Assembly: GCF_023715505.1 (NCBI RefSeq)
Contig: NZ_JAMBOH010000006.1
Span: 186,001-250,000 of the forward strand
From: Neobacillus cucumis
Lineage (GTDB): Bacteria > Bacillota > Bacilli > Bacillales_B > DSM-18226
Direction: 5' to 3'
Length of the DNA: 64,000 nucleotides
A model generated the notes under the pieces. That model worked only from the letters and a program-made list of their open reading frames with translations, searched no databases and was not told the origin of the DNA. Of the stretch, positions 9,336 to 20,024 are shown in pieces (position 1 is the stretch's first letter; every line of letters begins with the position of its first letter). The position numbers and the translations under genes were made by a program.

Positions 9336-12300
9336 TTATTTAGATTGGTCATGTGGAACAGTGACGTTAACGCTCTTAGTTGTCACATTACCTGCTTTAT
9401 CTGCAGCTGTAAAAATAATGATGTATACACGTCCATTACCGTTTCCTAATCTATCTGCACGAAGTTCAAAGGAAGCAGTTGAACCAGTAATAGGAGTATT
9501 CAGCTTGGCATTCTGAATATCATCAGCTACTATCTGCTCATTACTAGTAATGGAAGTTAACACAACTGAGTCGATTCCTGATGCGGCATCAGACTTACTA
9601 ATAGTAGCTGTAACTGGCACCATCTTGTGATTTGCAGGCCAGATTGTCGTTTTATCTAGAGTAATATTTAAGGTTGGTTCTGTCTTATCCAGTTTAACTG
9701 TTCTTGTCTTTGACTGCTCGACATTTCCAGCGTTGTCTACACTCCAATAACTTATAGTGTGGACGCCCTCATCAGTAATAGTGAAGGAATTTCCGGTTTG
9801 TTGGGTCCCGTTATCGATTTTGTAATACGTATCTTTAATACCGGAACCATTATCACTAGCAGTAAGATTAACCGTAATATCTTTATTAACCCAATCTGTT
9901 GGTGCGTTATCATTTGTCACAGGTGCAGTTGTGTCAGTAAGTGTTAGGACGCCAAAAACAGATGTATCTTGATATCCATTACCAGTTGTGTCGTTCCATG
10001 TAGCAGCGCTTTGACGGGCACCGTCTTTACCGTCATTGATCTGAACGTCAAAACCGATCTTCGAGTTATATTGTGGAGTAATTGTTTTGAACGGGATCTT
10101 CAATTCAACGGTGTAACTATTACCCGACACACTTGTCGCAGATTTGAAACCATTGGCATTGCTACCAGGGTTGAAGGAAGTCTCATTGTCAAAGTTTACT
10201 CGATATTGCCCATCTCCGTTTTCATAAGAAGATGTCTTTGCATTGTTCTCGTCCACGAAAACTTCGACCGAGTCCTGCTCCCATGGATTTGGACTTGATT
10301 TGTCAAGCTGGGAGTCGCTCACCTGTGTTAATACATACAGGTTTTCCTTATCCCAAAGGACTTTGGATACTCCGTTTGCTCCTTGCCAAGCCTGCAGATA
10401 GTGGTTAACAGGAAGTTCAGGTGCGTCTTTCCAAATATCATCTGCCGTTCCATCAATGGCAGGTGTACCGTATACAGCCGTGGATTGTTTAGCGACTTTC
10501 ACTTCAGGCGCATGTTCTGCGATAAATTTATCCGGATTGATGACGCCATAGTAAGCTGGTTTCGCTTGCAAGTTTTTATCAAAAATAAGCGGAGATTGGG
10601 CAGCTCTCCAGCTCGTCGCATCATTAAGTCCCCAGAAGGTCACGCGTCCGATGTGACTAGCGTGATCTTTGTAGAGCTTAAACAATTGCGCGTATAGATA
10701 AGCCTGATCATATGCTTGCTTCTCGGTAAGTTGGTTGTTGCTGCCAGCTGCAATGTCAAGTTCGGTCACGCTGACTTGCACTCCCAAGGAAATAAATTTC
10801 TCCATGGATGCTTTCACATTAGCAGGGTTTGTATTTAAATTATAGTGTGACTGCATACCAACGCCGTCGATGAGCCGTTTTCCAGGGTGTGACTGTGCAT
10901 ATCTATCGTTGAGTTCTTTTACCATCTGATAAATTGCTTCAGCTTTGTTCTGATTATCTTCATTGTAATCGTTGTAATATAGCTTAATATTCCAGCCATT
11001 TTCGTCGACGACTTTTCTTGCTGCCAGGAAGGCCTGCTCCACGTAGTCAGGTCCAATCGCTTTATACCAACCGGATTGACGCAGTGATGCTTTCCAATCA
11101 GTCGGATTCGACAAGCCGTCATTTATCGCTTCATTGACCACGTCCCAAGAAATTACCTTGTCACCGTAATGTTCCATGACAGTTTTAATATGGTTTTGTA
11201 AATTTGCGAGTGCCTCGTCTCGACTTAACGGCTGGCCATTATCAGCAGTAAACAACCATGTTGGTGTCTGCTGGTGCCACACAAGGACGTGACCGTGCAA
11301 TTTTAGGCCTGCTGCTGATATTTTGTTGACGAGCGCATCCTCATCGGTAAAGTCAAATTGTTGATTAGCATTATACGCTTGATCTGGTTTCATAGCGTTT
11401 TCTGCTGTGACAATATTGAAATGCTTTTTGAGGAGATCAAGTCTAACACCATCCAGATCTGCCAATGATACTGCGTTTCCGATTAAGAAATCATTTTTAT
11501 AGACGTCTTTTATCTTAGTTAAATCTTGGATTGTAATCGGACCTGAACCAGTAGGTTCAAAGGTGATGTCGTCAATATAGAAAGATGCGGTAGCGTTATT
11601 TGAACTTTCTACATAAATCGTCAAATATTCGCCGCCAGCATTGGTATAACGGTAAGTTCCTTCTAGCTTAACCCAGCCGTCTGTCTTGTTAATAGTTTTA
11701 CCTTGAAGGTTATTGTAACTGGCAGCTCCGCCATTTCCTACTTGTGTGGAAAGCTGAAGCTGTGAGCTTTCAGGTGAAATCAACTTGACCCAAGCCGAAA
11801 TTTTATATTCTTGTCCAAGGTTAACGTATTTCTCCACATGTAAGGATGGGCCATTCCAAGCTTGTGTTCTGCCATCAACTTTTAGAGCATAAGAACCGCC
11901 AGAAGTATGGTTATCCTCATTGGATACAGTAAGCGTTTCAGTACCAGCTCTACCCTCGAAGTCACCTTTTGTTTGATCTTCAAACGTAATTGGGTTGAAG
12001 GTTTGCGCAGATGGTCTTTGATCCACGGAATCACTGTTGCCGCCGGAAGTTCCCTTTTCCGTGATCAGGATATCTCCGATGTAGAACGGAACTGTTTTTC
12101 CTGTTTCGTTAGATTGAATCCGAAGTGCTCTATCTTTGGTCGTGTCAACAGTGTATTCACCGGTTAAAGTAAAAGCTTGTCCCGCCTGATAATTTGCTGC
12201 TACATACAAGCCATTATAGCTGTCCACATTCTGAAGGAGAGCTTGTGCACCTGCTGGCACACTTACACTATCGTCCACATAACCTTTGACGGTAATTGTA

Positions 12301-13313
12301 TATGTTTTACCATTTACCATGCCGACTTTGCTGAATGGGATATCAACGCTATCCCAGTTATTTCCTCGACCGCTTACATAGATCGCTTTTCCATCATCAT
12401 TGCCAGTAAAAACTTTTCCGGAAACCGCTTCTATTTGCGGGTTGCCCGCTTTTGTTACAACACCCAGGCCACTGTCAAAGGTTTCATGATAAGTTGTTTG
12501 CATTGAGGCCTGGTCTCCAGTTACGGGAGTCGTTGTCGGAGCCGGTCCGCCAACCCAATTTGCAATTGTAGCAAGGTCTGCGTCTAATACGTAATATCTG
12601 CCCATGGCATACTCGTCACCATTAGGGTATCCTACTTTAAATGCGTACATGATGCCGTTCTTTTGAGCAACATCTTTTACAGTATCATTAAAAGAACCAT
12701 AAGGATAGGCCAAAAGGACAGGGTCTTTACCAGTCAAAGCTTTTAAGTAACTATTTGCTGTTACAATTTCATCTGTAGCTTGCTGAGTGGTCATTCTGCT
12801 CGTGCCTGCTGCACCATTTCCCCAAATATTTTGATCGTGAGTTTTGGAATGATTCTCTATACTGACACTAGGTTCATTCAACAAACTTTGCAACTGTGCA
12901 ACTGACATACTATAACCGCCACCGATCCAGCTGCTGACAACAAATAATACAGACTTCATGTTGTGTTGCTTCAATACGGGTAGAGCGGTGGTAACAAAGT
13001 CAGGAGTCGCATCGTCAAAAGTTAATAGTACCGGCTTTGCAGGAGCCGTTGCTCTTCCTTTCATGATGTCTACATACTCTTCTGCAGACAATGTGGTGTA
13101 ACCATTGTCATCAAGATACTGCATAGCCTGTTTAAAATGGTCAGTACTAGTATCCGTCCATTGACTGGTAGGAGTTTGGACAATTCGATGATACAAAAGA
13201 ACTGGAATATCCGAGTTCGCTGCTGCCTTTGGAACATGTGTAATCCAGCCTAACGGAATAACCAACAAGGCTACAAGAAGTAATGAAATCAACCTTTTCA
13301 ACTTTCTTTTCAT
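9336..13313 (-). CDS. secreted multidomain hemicellulase: CE4 deacetylase - two CBM22-like - GH10 xylanase - CBM9 - Ig-like
   Basis: This 1325-residue secreted enzyme would both deacetylate and cleave xylan. Order: signal peptide (1 to about 32, ending PKAAA); polysaccharide deacetylase domain of the CE4 type (about 36-255; metal and catalytic TFDD at 98-101, His155 and His159 in [13 protein letters not shown] at 201-208); two CBM22/CBM4_9-like modules (about 270-425 and 440-592); glycoside hydrolase 10 (about 595-935; acid/base Glu728 in DVVNEAI, nucleophile Glu851 in VTELDIA); CBM9 (about 940-1125); then an OmpL47/Ig-like module and a final beta-rich module (about 1130-1325). No S-layer homology repeats or sortase signal were seen, so it is probably released. 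It is transcribed alone, divergent from the wall hydrolase gene. Confidence 0.93.
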   Translation of the reverse strand: MKRKLKRLISLLLVALLVIPLGWITHVPKAAANSDIPVLLYHRIVQTPTSQWTDTSTDHFKQAMQYLDDNGYTTLSAEEYVDIMKGRATAPAKPVLLTFDDATPDFVTTALPVLKQHNMKSVLFVVSSWIGGGYSMSVAQLQSLLNEPSVSIENHSKTHDQNIWGNGAAGTSRMTTQQATDEIVTANSYLKALTGKDPVLLAYPYGSFNDTVKDVAQKNGIMYAFKVGYPNGDEYAMGRYYVLDADLATIANWVGGPAPTTTPVTGDQASMQTTYHETFDSGLGVVTKAGNPQIEAVSGKVFTGNDDGKAIYVSGRGNNWDSVDIPFSKVGMVNGKTYTITVKGYVDDSVSVPAGAQALLQNVDSYNGLYVAANYQAGQAFTLTGEYTVDTTKDRALRIQSNETGKTVPFYIGDILITEKGTSGGNSDSVDQRPSAQTFNPITFEDQTKGDFEGRAGTETLTVSNEDNHTSGGSYALKVDGRTQAWNGPSLHVEKYVNLGQEYKISAWVKLISPESSQLQLSTQVGNGGAASYNNLQGKTINKTDGWVKLEGTYRYTNAGGEYLTIYVESSNNATASFYIDDITFEPTGSGPITIQDLTKIKDVYKNDFLIGNAVSLADLDGVRLDLLKKHFNIVTAENAMKPDQAYNANQQFDFTDEDALVNKISAAGLKLHGHVLVWHQQTPTWLFTADNGQPLSRDEALANLQNHIKTVMEHYGDKVISWDVVNEAINDGLSNPTDWKASLRQSGWYKAIGPDYVEQAFLAARKVVDENGWNIKLYYNDYNEDNQNKAEAIYQMVKELNDRYAQSHPGKRLIDGVGMQSHYNLNTNPANVKASMEKFISLGVQVSVTELDIAAGSNNQLTEKQAYDQAYLYAQLFKLYKDHASHIGRVTFWGLNDATSWRAAQSPLIFDKNLQAKPAYYGVINPDKFIAEHAPEVKVAKQSTAVYGTPAIDGTADDIWKDAPELPVNHYLQAWQGANGVSKVLWDKENLYVLTQVSDSQLDKSSPNPWEQDSVEVFVDENNAKTSSYENGDGQYRVNFDNETSFNPGSNANGFKSATSVSGNSYTVELKIPFKTITPQYNSKIGFDVQINDGKDGARQSAATWNDTTGNGYQDTSVFGVLTLTDTTAPVTNDNAPTDWVNKDITVNLTASDNGSGIKDTYYKIDNGTQQTGNSFTITDEGVHTISYWSVDNAGNVEQSKTRTVKLDKTEPTLNITLDKTTIWPANHKMVPVTATISKSDAASGIDSVVLTSITSNEQIVADDIQNAKLNTPITGSTASFELRADRLGNGNGRVYIIIFTAADKAGNVTTKSVNVTVPHDQSK

Positions 13314-13802
13314 TTATTGCATTCCCCCATAAAAGATTTTTTTACAAAAGGTGAAACGCTTACAATAAAATTGAAAATAACCTCCTCCCAATCTATTCTT
13401 CTTTTATTCTAGCTTGGCAACTAAAAACTTTAACCCGTAAAAACTAAAGGAAATACTTAACAAACTAAATATTCTTAAAATTACTAATAGAAATTAGTGG
13501 ATAAAAACCTTGATGAATTACTAAAAATAAATACTGCCATATCGCTCATACCAATATAAGAAACACCTACAAGTAAACTATTGAAATGGAATGATATATC
13601 CTGTTTCTTTTTTTTTGCTTTATTGTTACAAAAGCTTCAAAAAAAAGAGACATGTGTCGAATTCTTTTCATATTTTTCTACATAAAATTACATTTATATT
13701 ACATTATCGACTGATTCGTTGTTTTTCCTTCTTTAAATATATAAACTAGAAACATATTAAGAATTTATTAAGTAATGATAGGTTACAAGAGGAGATCTTA
13801 TA
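13314..13802. other. 489-base divergent intergenic region between xylanase and wall hydrolase genes
   Basis: This gap carries the ribosome site of the xylanase gene (a GGGGGA run just upstream of its ATG on the minus strand), its unlocated promoter, and the WalR box and promoter of the wall hydrolase (annotated separately). A cre-like string at 13352-13364 lacks one base of the consensus. The rest is AT-rich with no gene. Confidence 0.6.
13687..13747 (+). promoter_or_regulatory. WalR box and promoter of the NlpC/P60 hydrolase gene
   Basis: ATTACA-TTTAT-ATTACA at 13687-13703 is, on the minus strand, TGTAAT-N5-TGTAAT, a perfect match to the WalR (YycF) direct-repeat consensus. A promoter follows: TTGTTT at 13719-13724, 17-base spacer, TAAACT at 13742-13747. 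The box ends 15 bases upstream of the -35, as expected for activation. WalR is known to drive DL-endopeptidase genes such as cwlO and lytE. Confidence 0.65.
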
Positions 13803-15038
13803 ATGCTAAAAAAATTAATAAAATATACCGTATCCGCTTCCATTATCGCCACTATGATTTCAGCTACACCCGCTTTTGCAAATCCAGTCACACAAGTACA
13901 AATCAATCAAACACAAAATCAAATTGATGACTTTGAAACAAAGGTTCAACAATTAGACAATCGAATATCGATTGCAATGGAGAAAAGTCAAAAACTTAGT
14001 GATCAAATTAAAACACAACAAGGGAAAATTGAAGAAACAAAGGTTGAAATCACAGCAGCCCAAAAGTCCCTAGATGCTCATAAGGAAGTCTACGCTGAAA
14101 GGCTAAAAACCATTCAATTAGAAGGAAAACAATCCGTGGCTGCTTACGCAGAGCTTTTGTTGTCTTCTGATAACATTTCTGAGTTTTTAACTCGTTTTAC
14201 TGCCATTTCAAGTATTATGCAAAGTGATACAGACTTGCTTAATGGTCTAAATGAAAAAGAACAAGCATTAAAAAATGCTGAGGAAAAATTACATAATGAA
14301 TTTGCTCAATTGCAAGAGAGCCAAACTGAATTAGCTTCTGAACAACAAAAGATTGAACAAGATAAAACAGAAATTGAAAAAGAATTAGCTGATGCTAAAG
14401 ATACATTACATACCCAACAAGCACAATATGCTGAACAACTAGCAGAAGAAGCGCGCCAGCGTGCAATTGCACAACAACAGGCTGAACAGGCTCGCCAGCG
14501 TGCACAACAACAGGCACAACAAGCACAACAACAAACTCAGCAAACTACTCAAACTCAACAGGCTCAAAAGCCGGCGCAGCCAGTTAAACAGCCAGTTAAA
14601 CAGCCAGTTAAAGAGCAAACACCAGTAAGTAGCACACCTTCTAAGCCTACACCACCGACAGTTGCAGCCCCTCCGGCTAATTCTGGATCGGCAAGTGCAA
14701 TTATTGCCTATGCAAAGCAATTTTTAGGTGTTCCATACGTTTGGGGCGGGTCTACGCCAAGTGGATTTGATTGTTCGGGATTCACTTCATACGTGTTTAG
14801 AAATGCAGCTGGAATCAATCTTCCAAGGGTGTCACGCGATCAGCAGAATGTTGGAACCAGAATTTCTCCGAGTCAAGTTCAGCCAGGAGATTTGGTATTC
14901 AGAGGTAACCCTGCTTATCATGTCGGCATCTATATTGGAGGCGGACAATATATCCACGCACCACAAACAGGTGACGTTGTGAAAATTGCTGCTTATAATC
15001 CGTCTAAGTTTTCAAGTGCGGCTCGAGTTTTACGTTAG
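13803..15038 (+). CDS. secreted coiled-coil NlpC/P60 peptidoglycan DL-endopeptidase (CwlO-like)
   Basis: This 411-residue secreted cell-wall hydrolase probably cleaves the D-Glu/meso-DAP bond of stem peptides. It has a signal peptide (1 to about 26, ending TPAFA), a long coiled coil (about 30-225, PcsB/CwlO-like), a Gln-rich linker with a PVKQPVKQPVK repeat (about 225-295), and a C-terminal NlpC/P60 domain. The triad is Cys324 (GFDCSGF), His373 (HVGIYIGG) and His385 (YIHAP). The start ATG has AGAGGAG upstream. The coiled coil in CwlO homologues is the contact for FtsEX control. The WalR box upstream and the terminator downstream indicate a single-gene unit. Confidence 0.92.
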   Translation: MLKKLIKYTVSASIIATMISATPAFANPVTQVQINQTQNQIDDFETKVQQLDNRISIAMEKSQKLSDQIKTQQGKIEETKVEITAAQKSLDAHKEVYAERLKTIQLEGKQSVAAYAELLLSSDNISEFLTRFTAISSIMQSDTDLLNGLNEKEQALKNAEEKLHNEFAQLQESQTELASEQQKIEQDKTEIEKELADAKDTLHTQQAQYAEQLAEEARQRAIAQQQAEQARQRAQQQAQQAQQQTQQTTQTQQAQKPAQPVKQPVKQPVKEQTPVSSTPSKPTPPTVAAPPANSGSASAIIAYAKQFLGVPYVWGGSTPSGFDCSGFTSYVFRNAAGINLPRVSRDQQNVGTRISPSQVQPGDLVFRGNPAYHVGIYIGGGQYIHAPQTGDVVKIAAYNPSKFSSAARVLR

Positions 15039-15079
15039 GGTCTAACCATTTTCGATATATATATAGCTATAATCCTAGA

Positions 15080-15116
15080 AAACATCCTATTTACGAGAAT
15101 AGGATGTTTTTTTTTT
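15080..15116 (+). terminator. Rho-independent terminator after the wall hydrolase gene
   Basis: AACATCCTATT pairs with the right arm AATAGGATGTT around a short loop and is followed by a run of ten T. Confidence 0.9.
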
Positions 15117-15232
15117 GAGCAGTAAAAGTTTGTTACTGGATTTGGTAACTAGAAAATTAGAAAAGTATAACTTTGTTCTTGTTAAAGAAATTATAAAATT
15201 TTCGCTTGTGGATAACTATTAAAAAACGGACT

Positions 15233-15363
15233 ATCGTCGTCCAGCTCCAGCGCCTAGCCTCTCGATGGTCTACAGCCACTCAGGGAAGGAAGGCAAAGAG
15301 CGCCTCCTTCCCTGAGCGTCTTATGCTTTTCGGGGCTGTTCAAGGCGCTTGCGCTTTTGTTCT
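15233..15363 (+). repeat. dispersed modular hairpin repeat, copy 1 (type A core)
   Basis: The left constant end CCAGCTCCAGCGCCTAGC and right constant end CGGGGCTGTTCAAGGCGCTT enclose a stem (CTCAGGGAAGGA pairing with TCCTTCCCTGAG). Left AGCGCCT can pair with right AGGCGCT to form an outer stem. It lies between the wall hydrolase terminator and the put operon. It lacks the TTGACTTTGAGAATT leader seen in copies 2-4. A 68-codon open frame across it is incidental. Confidence 0.85.
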
Positions 15364-15601
15364 TAAGGGATATCAAAATTCTCCAATTGTATATTTACTC
15401 GTGAACATATAGAATACACTCCATTATAAATACCGTGTCAGAAAAAGTGACAATAATGTTCAAAATGTGTCAATTATACTTTATTATCAATTTATTAAGT
15501 TAACAATATTGTTTAAATTAAAAATATATAGACAAAAGTGTTAAAGTAATATTAAAATTGTGTAAGAGCTTACATAAATTTTTTAAGGAGGATTGAATGA
15601 T

Positions 15602-16516
15602 TTGGAATTAATAATGAGAAACATGTTTCAATCACTTGGGAAAAACACTTCAGCCAATAAATTCGCAAAGAAATATGGATTGCGTTTTGGGGCAAGCCGT
15701 TTTGTAGCAGGTGAATCTATTAAGTCTGCAATTGAGGTTGTTAAAAGACTAAATAGCGAGGGCAAAGTTGTCACCTTAGACCATTTAGGTGAATTTGTAT
15801 ATACCGAAGAAGAGGCACTTGAATCGGCTGCCATGTGTATTCAAACTTTGGATGCTATTAATAAGGCTGGCGTTAATTCAAATCTTTCCCTTAAAATGAC
15901 ATCTCTTGGACTTGACATTAGCAAAGATCTTTGCATGAAGAATATGCGTAAAATTCTTGATCGTGCTAAACTCTATAATAATTTTGTGCGAATTGATATG
16001 GAGGATTATGCGCACTGTCAACTATCAATCGATATTTACAAAGAGCTTCGCAAGGAATATGACAATGTCGGCCTGGTTATTCAAGCTTATCTCTACAGGA
16101 CCGAGCAGGATATTGCCGATTTAAATCAACTAAAAGCTAACTTGCGCCTTGTAAAAGGGGCATATAAAGAATCAACATCTGTTGCCTTTCCTGAGAAAAA
16201 AGATGTGGATGAGAACTACAAAAAAATCATTAAGCAGCATCTTTTGAACGGCAGCTATACCGCGATAGCTACCCATGATGAAACAATGATTGAATATACA
16301 AAGTTAGTCGTGAGTGAGCATCAACTACCGAAAAATCAATTTGAATTCCAAATGCTTTATGGTATTTGTGAAGATATCCAAGCAAGATTGGTAAAAGAAG
16401 GGTTTAAAGTCCGTGTATATGTACCATATGGCGTCGATTGGTTTGGCTATTTCATGAGACGTTTAGCAGAAAGACCTGCAAATGTATGGTTTGTACTTAA
16501 AAATCTATTAAAATAA
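15602..16516 (+). CDS. putB: proline dehydrogenase
   Basis: This FAD enzyme oxidises L-proline to 1-pyrroline-5-carboxylate at the membrane. The protein of about 304 residues has the PRODH TIM barrel: VTLDHLGEFV near 57-66, SLKMTSLGLD, RIDMEDY, LRLVKGAYKE, and the substrate-binding signature RRLAERP near the C-terminus. AAGGAGG ends at 15591; TTG 15602 is 10 bases away, whereas TTG 15593 is too close and ATG 15614 too far, so I chose 15602 (uncertain by a few codons). It is a monofunctional enzyme as in Bacilli, not fused as in PutA. It is followed 30 bases on by P5C dehydrogenase. Confidence 0.92.
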   Translation: MELIMRNMFQSLGKNTSANKFAKKYGLRFGASRFVAGESIKSAIEVVKRLNSEGKVVTLDHLGEFVYTEEEALESAAMCIQTLDAINKAGVNSNLSLKMTSLGLDISKDLCMKNMRKILDRAKLYNNFVRIDMEDYAHCQLSIDIYKELRKEYDNVGLVIQAYLYRTEQDIADLNQLKANLRLVKGAYKESTSVAFPEKKDVDENYKKIIKQHLLNGSYTAIATHDETMIEYTKLVVSEHQLPKNQFEFQMLYGICEDIQARLVKEGFKVRVYVPYGVDWFGYFMRRLAERPANVWFVLKNLLK

Positions 16517-16546
16517 AAAATTGATATAAAGAGGAGTCGAATTAAT

Positions 16547-18115
16547 ATGACAACAACAGTTCAAATAACAACATTTAAAAATGAACCTTTTACTAATTTT
16601 TCAATTGAGGAAAATAAGCAATCCATGTATGCAGCCCTTGCAAAAGTGAAAAAAGAACTTGGCAAAAAGTATCCGATAGTAATAGGAAACGAAAATGTGT
16701 TTACCGAAGAGCAAACCGTTTCTATTAATCCAGGAAATCTCGATGAAATTATTGGAACCGTAAGTAAAGGTAATCAGGAGTTAGCTGAAAAAGCTATGCA
16801 GGAAGCTTTGAAAACATTTGATACATGGAAAAAGGTTGACCCTCCAGCACGAGCAGAGTATTTATTCAAAGCAGCTGACCTAATGAGGCAGCGCAAGCAT
16901 GAGTTTTCTTCCTATCTTGTATATGAGTCAGGTAAAAACTGGGCTGAAGCGGATGCAGATACAGCAGAAGCAATAGATTTTATGGAATTTTATGCAAGGG
17001 AAATGATTCGGCTGAGTGAGACAAGCATTCATCAGCCGCTTACTAAAATCGAAGGGGAAGACAATCAAATTTCTTACATCCCGCTGGGTGTTGGTATTGT
17101 CATATCTCCATTCAACTTTCCATTGGCCATCATGGCAGGGACGACAGTGGCAGCGATTGTATCTGGTAATACAGTTATTTTAAAGCCTGCAGATTCAACT
17201 CCTGTGATTGCAGCTAAATTTGTGGAATTAATGGTAGAGGTTGGACTTCCTTCAGGTGTACTTAACTTTTTGCCTGGGGATGGAATCGAAGTCGGTGAGT
17301 ATCTGGTTGAACATCCAAAAACACGATTCATCTCGTTTACAGGCTCGCGTGCTGTAGGATGCCGGATTTATGAGCGGGCATCAAAGGTACAGCCAGGCCA
17401 GTTATGGTTAAAGCGAGTTATTGCTGAAATGGGTGGGAAAGATGGTGTTGTCGTTGATGAAACAGCTGACTTGGATGCAGCGGCGGGTGCAATCGTGGCT
17501 TCAGCTTATGGTTTTCAGGGACAAAAATGCTCGGCTGGATCTAGAGCAATTATCGTAGAATCAGTCTTTGACCAAGTAGTGGAAAAAGTAGTAGAATTGA
17601 CGAAGAACCTATCCATTGGTTTGCCTGAAGAAAACTGTTCAATTGGTCCAGTAATCGATCAGAAATCGGTCGACAAAATTATGGACTATATTGAAATTGG
17701 TAAAACGGAAGGCAGACTGCTTACTGGCGGTTCAAGAGCGGAAGGGAACGGCTTCTATATTGAACCAACAATTTTTGCTGATGTTAATCCGAAAGCCCGC
17801 ATCATGCAGGAGGAAATCTTTGGGCCGGTTCTTGCCATTGCAAAAGCTGCTGACTGGAAGGAAGCAATTGAGATTTATAATGATACTGAATATGGCTTGA
17901 CAGGTGCCTACCATTCTAAGAATGAGGAACGCATCAACTATGCACTTGAGAATATGCATTGTGGAAACCTGTATATTAATAAAAAGTGTACCGGTGCGTT
18001 AGTTGGGGCACATCCGTTTGGCGGTTTTAATATGTCTGGCACAGATTCTAAAGCAGGCGGATACGATTACTTACTGTTATTTACTCAAGCTAAATTAAAA
18101 TCTAAAAAACTCTAA
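16547..18115 (+). CDS. putC: L-glutamate gamma-semialdehyde (1-pyrroline-5-carboxylate) dehydrogenase
   Basis: This enzyme oxidises glutamate semialdehyde, the open form of P5C, to glutamate with NAD+. The 522 residues match the RocA/PutC type of aldehyde dehydrogenase: [10 protein letters not shown] near 187-196, the glycine loop FTGSRAVG near 264-271, catalytic Glu in AEMGGKD and catalytic Cys in GQKCSAGSR. The start is ATG after GAGGAG. It follows proline dehydrogenase and precedes the proline transporter, which assigns it to proline rather than arginine catabolism. The symbol rocA would also be used by some annotators. Confidence 0.94.
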   Translation: MTTTVQITTFKNEPFTNFSIEENKQSMYAALAKVKKELGKKYPIVIGNENVFTEEQTVSINPGNLDEIIGTVSKGNQELAEKAMQEALKTFDTWKKVDPPARAEYLFKAADLMRQRKHEFSSYLVYESGKNWAEADADTAEAIDFMEFYAREMIRLSETSIHQPLTKIEGEDNQISYIPLGVGIVISPFNFPLAIMAGTTVAAIVSGNTVILKPADSTPVIAAKFVELMVEVGLPSGVLNFLPGDGIEVGEYLVEHPKTRFISFTGSRAVGCRIYERASKVQPGQLWLKRVIAEMGGKDGVVVDETADLDAAAGAIVASAYGFQGQKCSAGSRAIIVESVFDQVVEKVVELTKNLSIGLPEENCSIGPVIDQKSVDKIMDYIEIGKTEGRLLTGGSRAEGNGFYIEPTIFADVNPKARIMQEEIFGPVLAIAKAADWKEAIEIYNDTEYGLTGAYHSKNEERINYALENMHCGNLYINKKCTGALVGAHPFGGFNMSGTDSKAGGYDYLLLFTQAKLKSKKL

Positions 18116-18228
18116 TAACAAAAAGGGAGCTCTATGGGAGGGGGCTCTTCCGAAAATTTAAACCAAGGGGATTTTCTATGGATGCAAACGTGTTATTATA
18201 GGGAAATACGGAGAACGGGGGATGACGA

Positions 18229-19692
18229 TTGAATACACAGATACTTATCTCGATCGGTATTTACATGGTGGGAATGCTGTTAATTGGTTATTTTGCTTAC
18301 AAACGAACTTCTAATCTGTCCGATTATATGATTGGCGGAAGAGGACTTGGAGCTGCGGTCACCGCTTTAAGTGCAGGGGCATCCGATATGAGCGGATGGC
18401 TGCTAATGGGCCTTCCTGGTGCGATGTTTACCCAAGGTTTGAGTGCATCTTGGATTGCCATCGGTCTGACGATAGGTGCATATTTAAACTGGCTGTATGT
18501 CGCTCCAAGACTGCGGATTTATACGGAAACTGCCAATAATTCAATGACGATTCCGGCCTATTTGGAAAATCGTTTTGGGGATCACTCGTCAATGCTACGG
18601 TTAACTTCCGGCCTTGTTATTATTGTATTCTTTACTTTCTATGTCTCTTCTGGAATGGTATCAGGCGGGGTTCTGTTTGAGTCAACGTTCAATCTTAACT
18701 ATCAGGCAGGTCTTTGGATAATCGCTGCTGTTGTCATTGGCTATACTTTATTTGGCGGATTTTTAGCGGTTAGTTGGACCGACTTTGTCCAAGGAATAAT
18801 CATGGTGATCGCTCTAGTACTTGTTCCCGCTGTAACTATTATGCAAGTAGGCGGGTTTGACTCCTCAATTGGTGAGATCAAAGGGATTGATCCTAAATTA
18901 TTTGATATTTTTAAAGGGACTTCTTTACTCGGGATTATTTCGTTAATGGCATGGGGGTTAGGTTACTTTGGACAGCCTCATATTATCGTTCGTTTTATGG
19001 CAATTTCATCCGTTAAAGAGATTAAGAAAGCTCGGAGAATAGGAATGGGCTGGATGATTTTCTCTGTCGGTGGTGCGATGTTTACTGGTTTTATAGGCTT
19101 AGCCTATTATTCAAAGCAAGGACTCAATCTTTCAGATCCAGAAACCATTTTTATTAAATTAAGTGAAATTCTTTTCCATCCACTCATTACTGGTTTTTTG
19201 TTGGCGGCATTGTTAGCTGCTGTCATGAGTACGATTTCTTCTCAACTTTTGGTTACCGCAAGCTCCTTGACAGAAGATGTCTATAAGACTTTTTTCCGCA
19301 GGTCAGCAACAGACAAAGAGCTGTTGCTTGTAAGCAGACTTTCTGTCCTTGTTGTTTCCTTTATAGCTGTTTTTCTCGCTTTCAATAAAAATGGCACTAT
19401 TCTCTCCCTTGTTGCTTATGCATGGGCAGGCTTTGGAGCAGCTTTTGGGCCTGTTATTCTGTTGAGCCTATACTGGAAACGGATGAATCGATGGGGGGCT
19501 CTTGCTGGTATGATTGGCGGGGCAGTTACTGTAATTGTTTGGGCGAATGTTCCTGTATTGGCAAAAAGTGTTTACGAGATTATTCCAGGGTTCATTATCG
19601 GGTTAGTGGCAATATGGTTTGTCAGCCTGGTTACACCGGAACCGAGTGACCAGTTAAAGAAAGAATTTGATCAATACAAACAATCAGCATAA
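18229..19692 (+). CDS. putP: sodium/proline symporter
   Basis: This is a secondary transporter of the sodium:solute symporter family that brings proline into the cell. The 487 residues carry about 13 membrane segments and the PutP landmarks SDYMIGGRGLG (25-35), ALSAGASDMSGWLLMGLPG (sodium and proline site) and FGQPHIIVRFMA near 245. The start is a TTG with GGAGAACGGGG upstream; an ATG seven bases earlier is in another frame. The 113-base gap after the dehydrogenase has no clear terminator, so putB-putC-putP is probably one operon, ended by the hairpin at 19782. Confidence 0.93.
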   Translation: MNTQILISIGIYMVGMLLIGYFAYKRTSNLSDYMIGGRGLGAAVTALSAGASDMSGWLLMGLPGAMFTQGLSASWIAIGLTIGAYLNWLYVAPRLRIYTETANNSMTIPAYLENRFGDHSSMLRLTSGLVIIVFFTFYVSSGMVSGGVLFESTFNLNYQAGLWIIAAVVIGYTLFGGFLAVSWTDFVQGIIMVIALVLVPAVTIMQVGGFDSSIGEIKGIDPKLFDIFKGTSLLGIISLMAWGLGYFGQPHIIVRFMAISSVKEIKKARRIGMGWMIFSVGGAMFTGFIGLAYYSKQGLNLSDPETIFIKLSEILFHPLITGFLLAALLAAVMSTISSQLLVTASSLTEDVYKTFFRRSATDKELLLVSRLSVLVVSFIAVFLAFNKNGTILSLVAYAWAGFGAAFGPVILLSLYWKRMNRWGALAGMIGGAVTVIVWANVPVLAKSVYEIIPGFIIGLVAIWFVSLVTPEPSDQLKKEFDQYKQSA

Positions 19693-20024
19693 TCGTTCTG
19701 TCCCAAGAGATATTCCTGATTATGATTGATTAGTCAAAATTCTAGATTAAGTTGATACGTAAGTATTCAGTAATTCCATTTAAAAAGCTGATACCCGTTC
19801 CATACGGGTTCAGCTTTTTTATACTTAATCTGTGCTTTTGTATTGACAATCAGGCGCATTAAAATATCTAACAAAGATTAACTCACTTTTAAGAATTTAG
19901 ACAATATCAGTGATTATAATAATGATTTTGCTTTTATGGCGTTGAAGCAATCTTTGATGCGATTAAGTGGATAAAGCGTTTTATTTTGTGTTAAAGTGAA
20001 GGAAAAGCGAGAAAGGATTTTAGT
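19693..20024. other. 332-base gap between putP and the activator gene
   Basis: After the put terminator at 19782-19820 only AT-rich sequence remains. It presumably holds the activator promoter, which I could not place with confidence. Confidence 0.4.
19782..19821 (+). terminator. Rho-independent terminator of the put operon
   Basis: AAAAAGCTGA and ACCCGT pair with ACGGGT and TCAGCTTTTTT. The T-tract is long. Confidence 0.88.

Larger units (their letters stand above)
15039..15601. other. 563-base intergenic region upstream of the put operon
   Basis: This gap contains the terminator at 15080, repeat copy 1 at 15233-15363, and an AT-rich stretch with TGTCA at 15436 and 15468 and TGACA at 15448 (an inverted TGTCA-N7-TGACA plus one more half-site 32 bases on), possibly a regulator site for the put operon. 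No -24/-12 promoter (TGGCAC-N5-TTGC) was found and no gene was seen. Confidence 0.5.

Noticed and set aside
9759..12506. several plus-strand open frames of 60-110 codons opposite the xylanase gene
   Set aside because: They are antisense shadows of a strongly supported 1325-codon gene and lack ribosome sites.
13352..13364. cre-like TGAAACGCTTACA upstream of the xylanase gene
   Set aside because: It is one base short of the 14-base consensus, so one arm is out of register; catabolite control of the xylanase is plausible but not shown by this site.
14577..14612. short direct repeats that might suggest a CRISPR or minisatellite
   Set aside because: They encode the PVKQPVKQPVK linker in frame; there are no spacers.
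14439..14720. 93-codon minus-strand frame (Leu/Cys/Arg-rich)
   Set aside because: It is the mirror of the Gln-rich linker of the NlpC/P60 gene and has no ribosome site.
15206..15412. 68-codon frame over repeat copy 1
   Set aside because: It spans the hairpin repeat, has no ribosome site and is not conserved in the other copies.
15400..15600. possible sigma-54 promoter for the put operon
   Set aside because: No TGGCAC-N5-TTGC-like sequence was found, and the neighbouring activator lacks GAFTGA.
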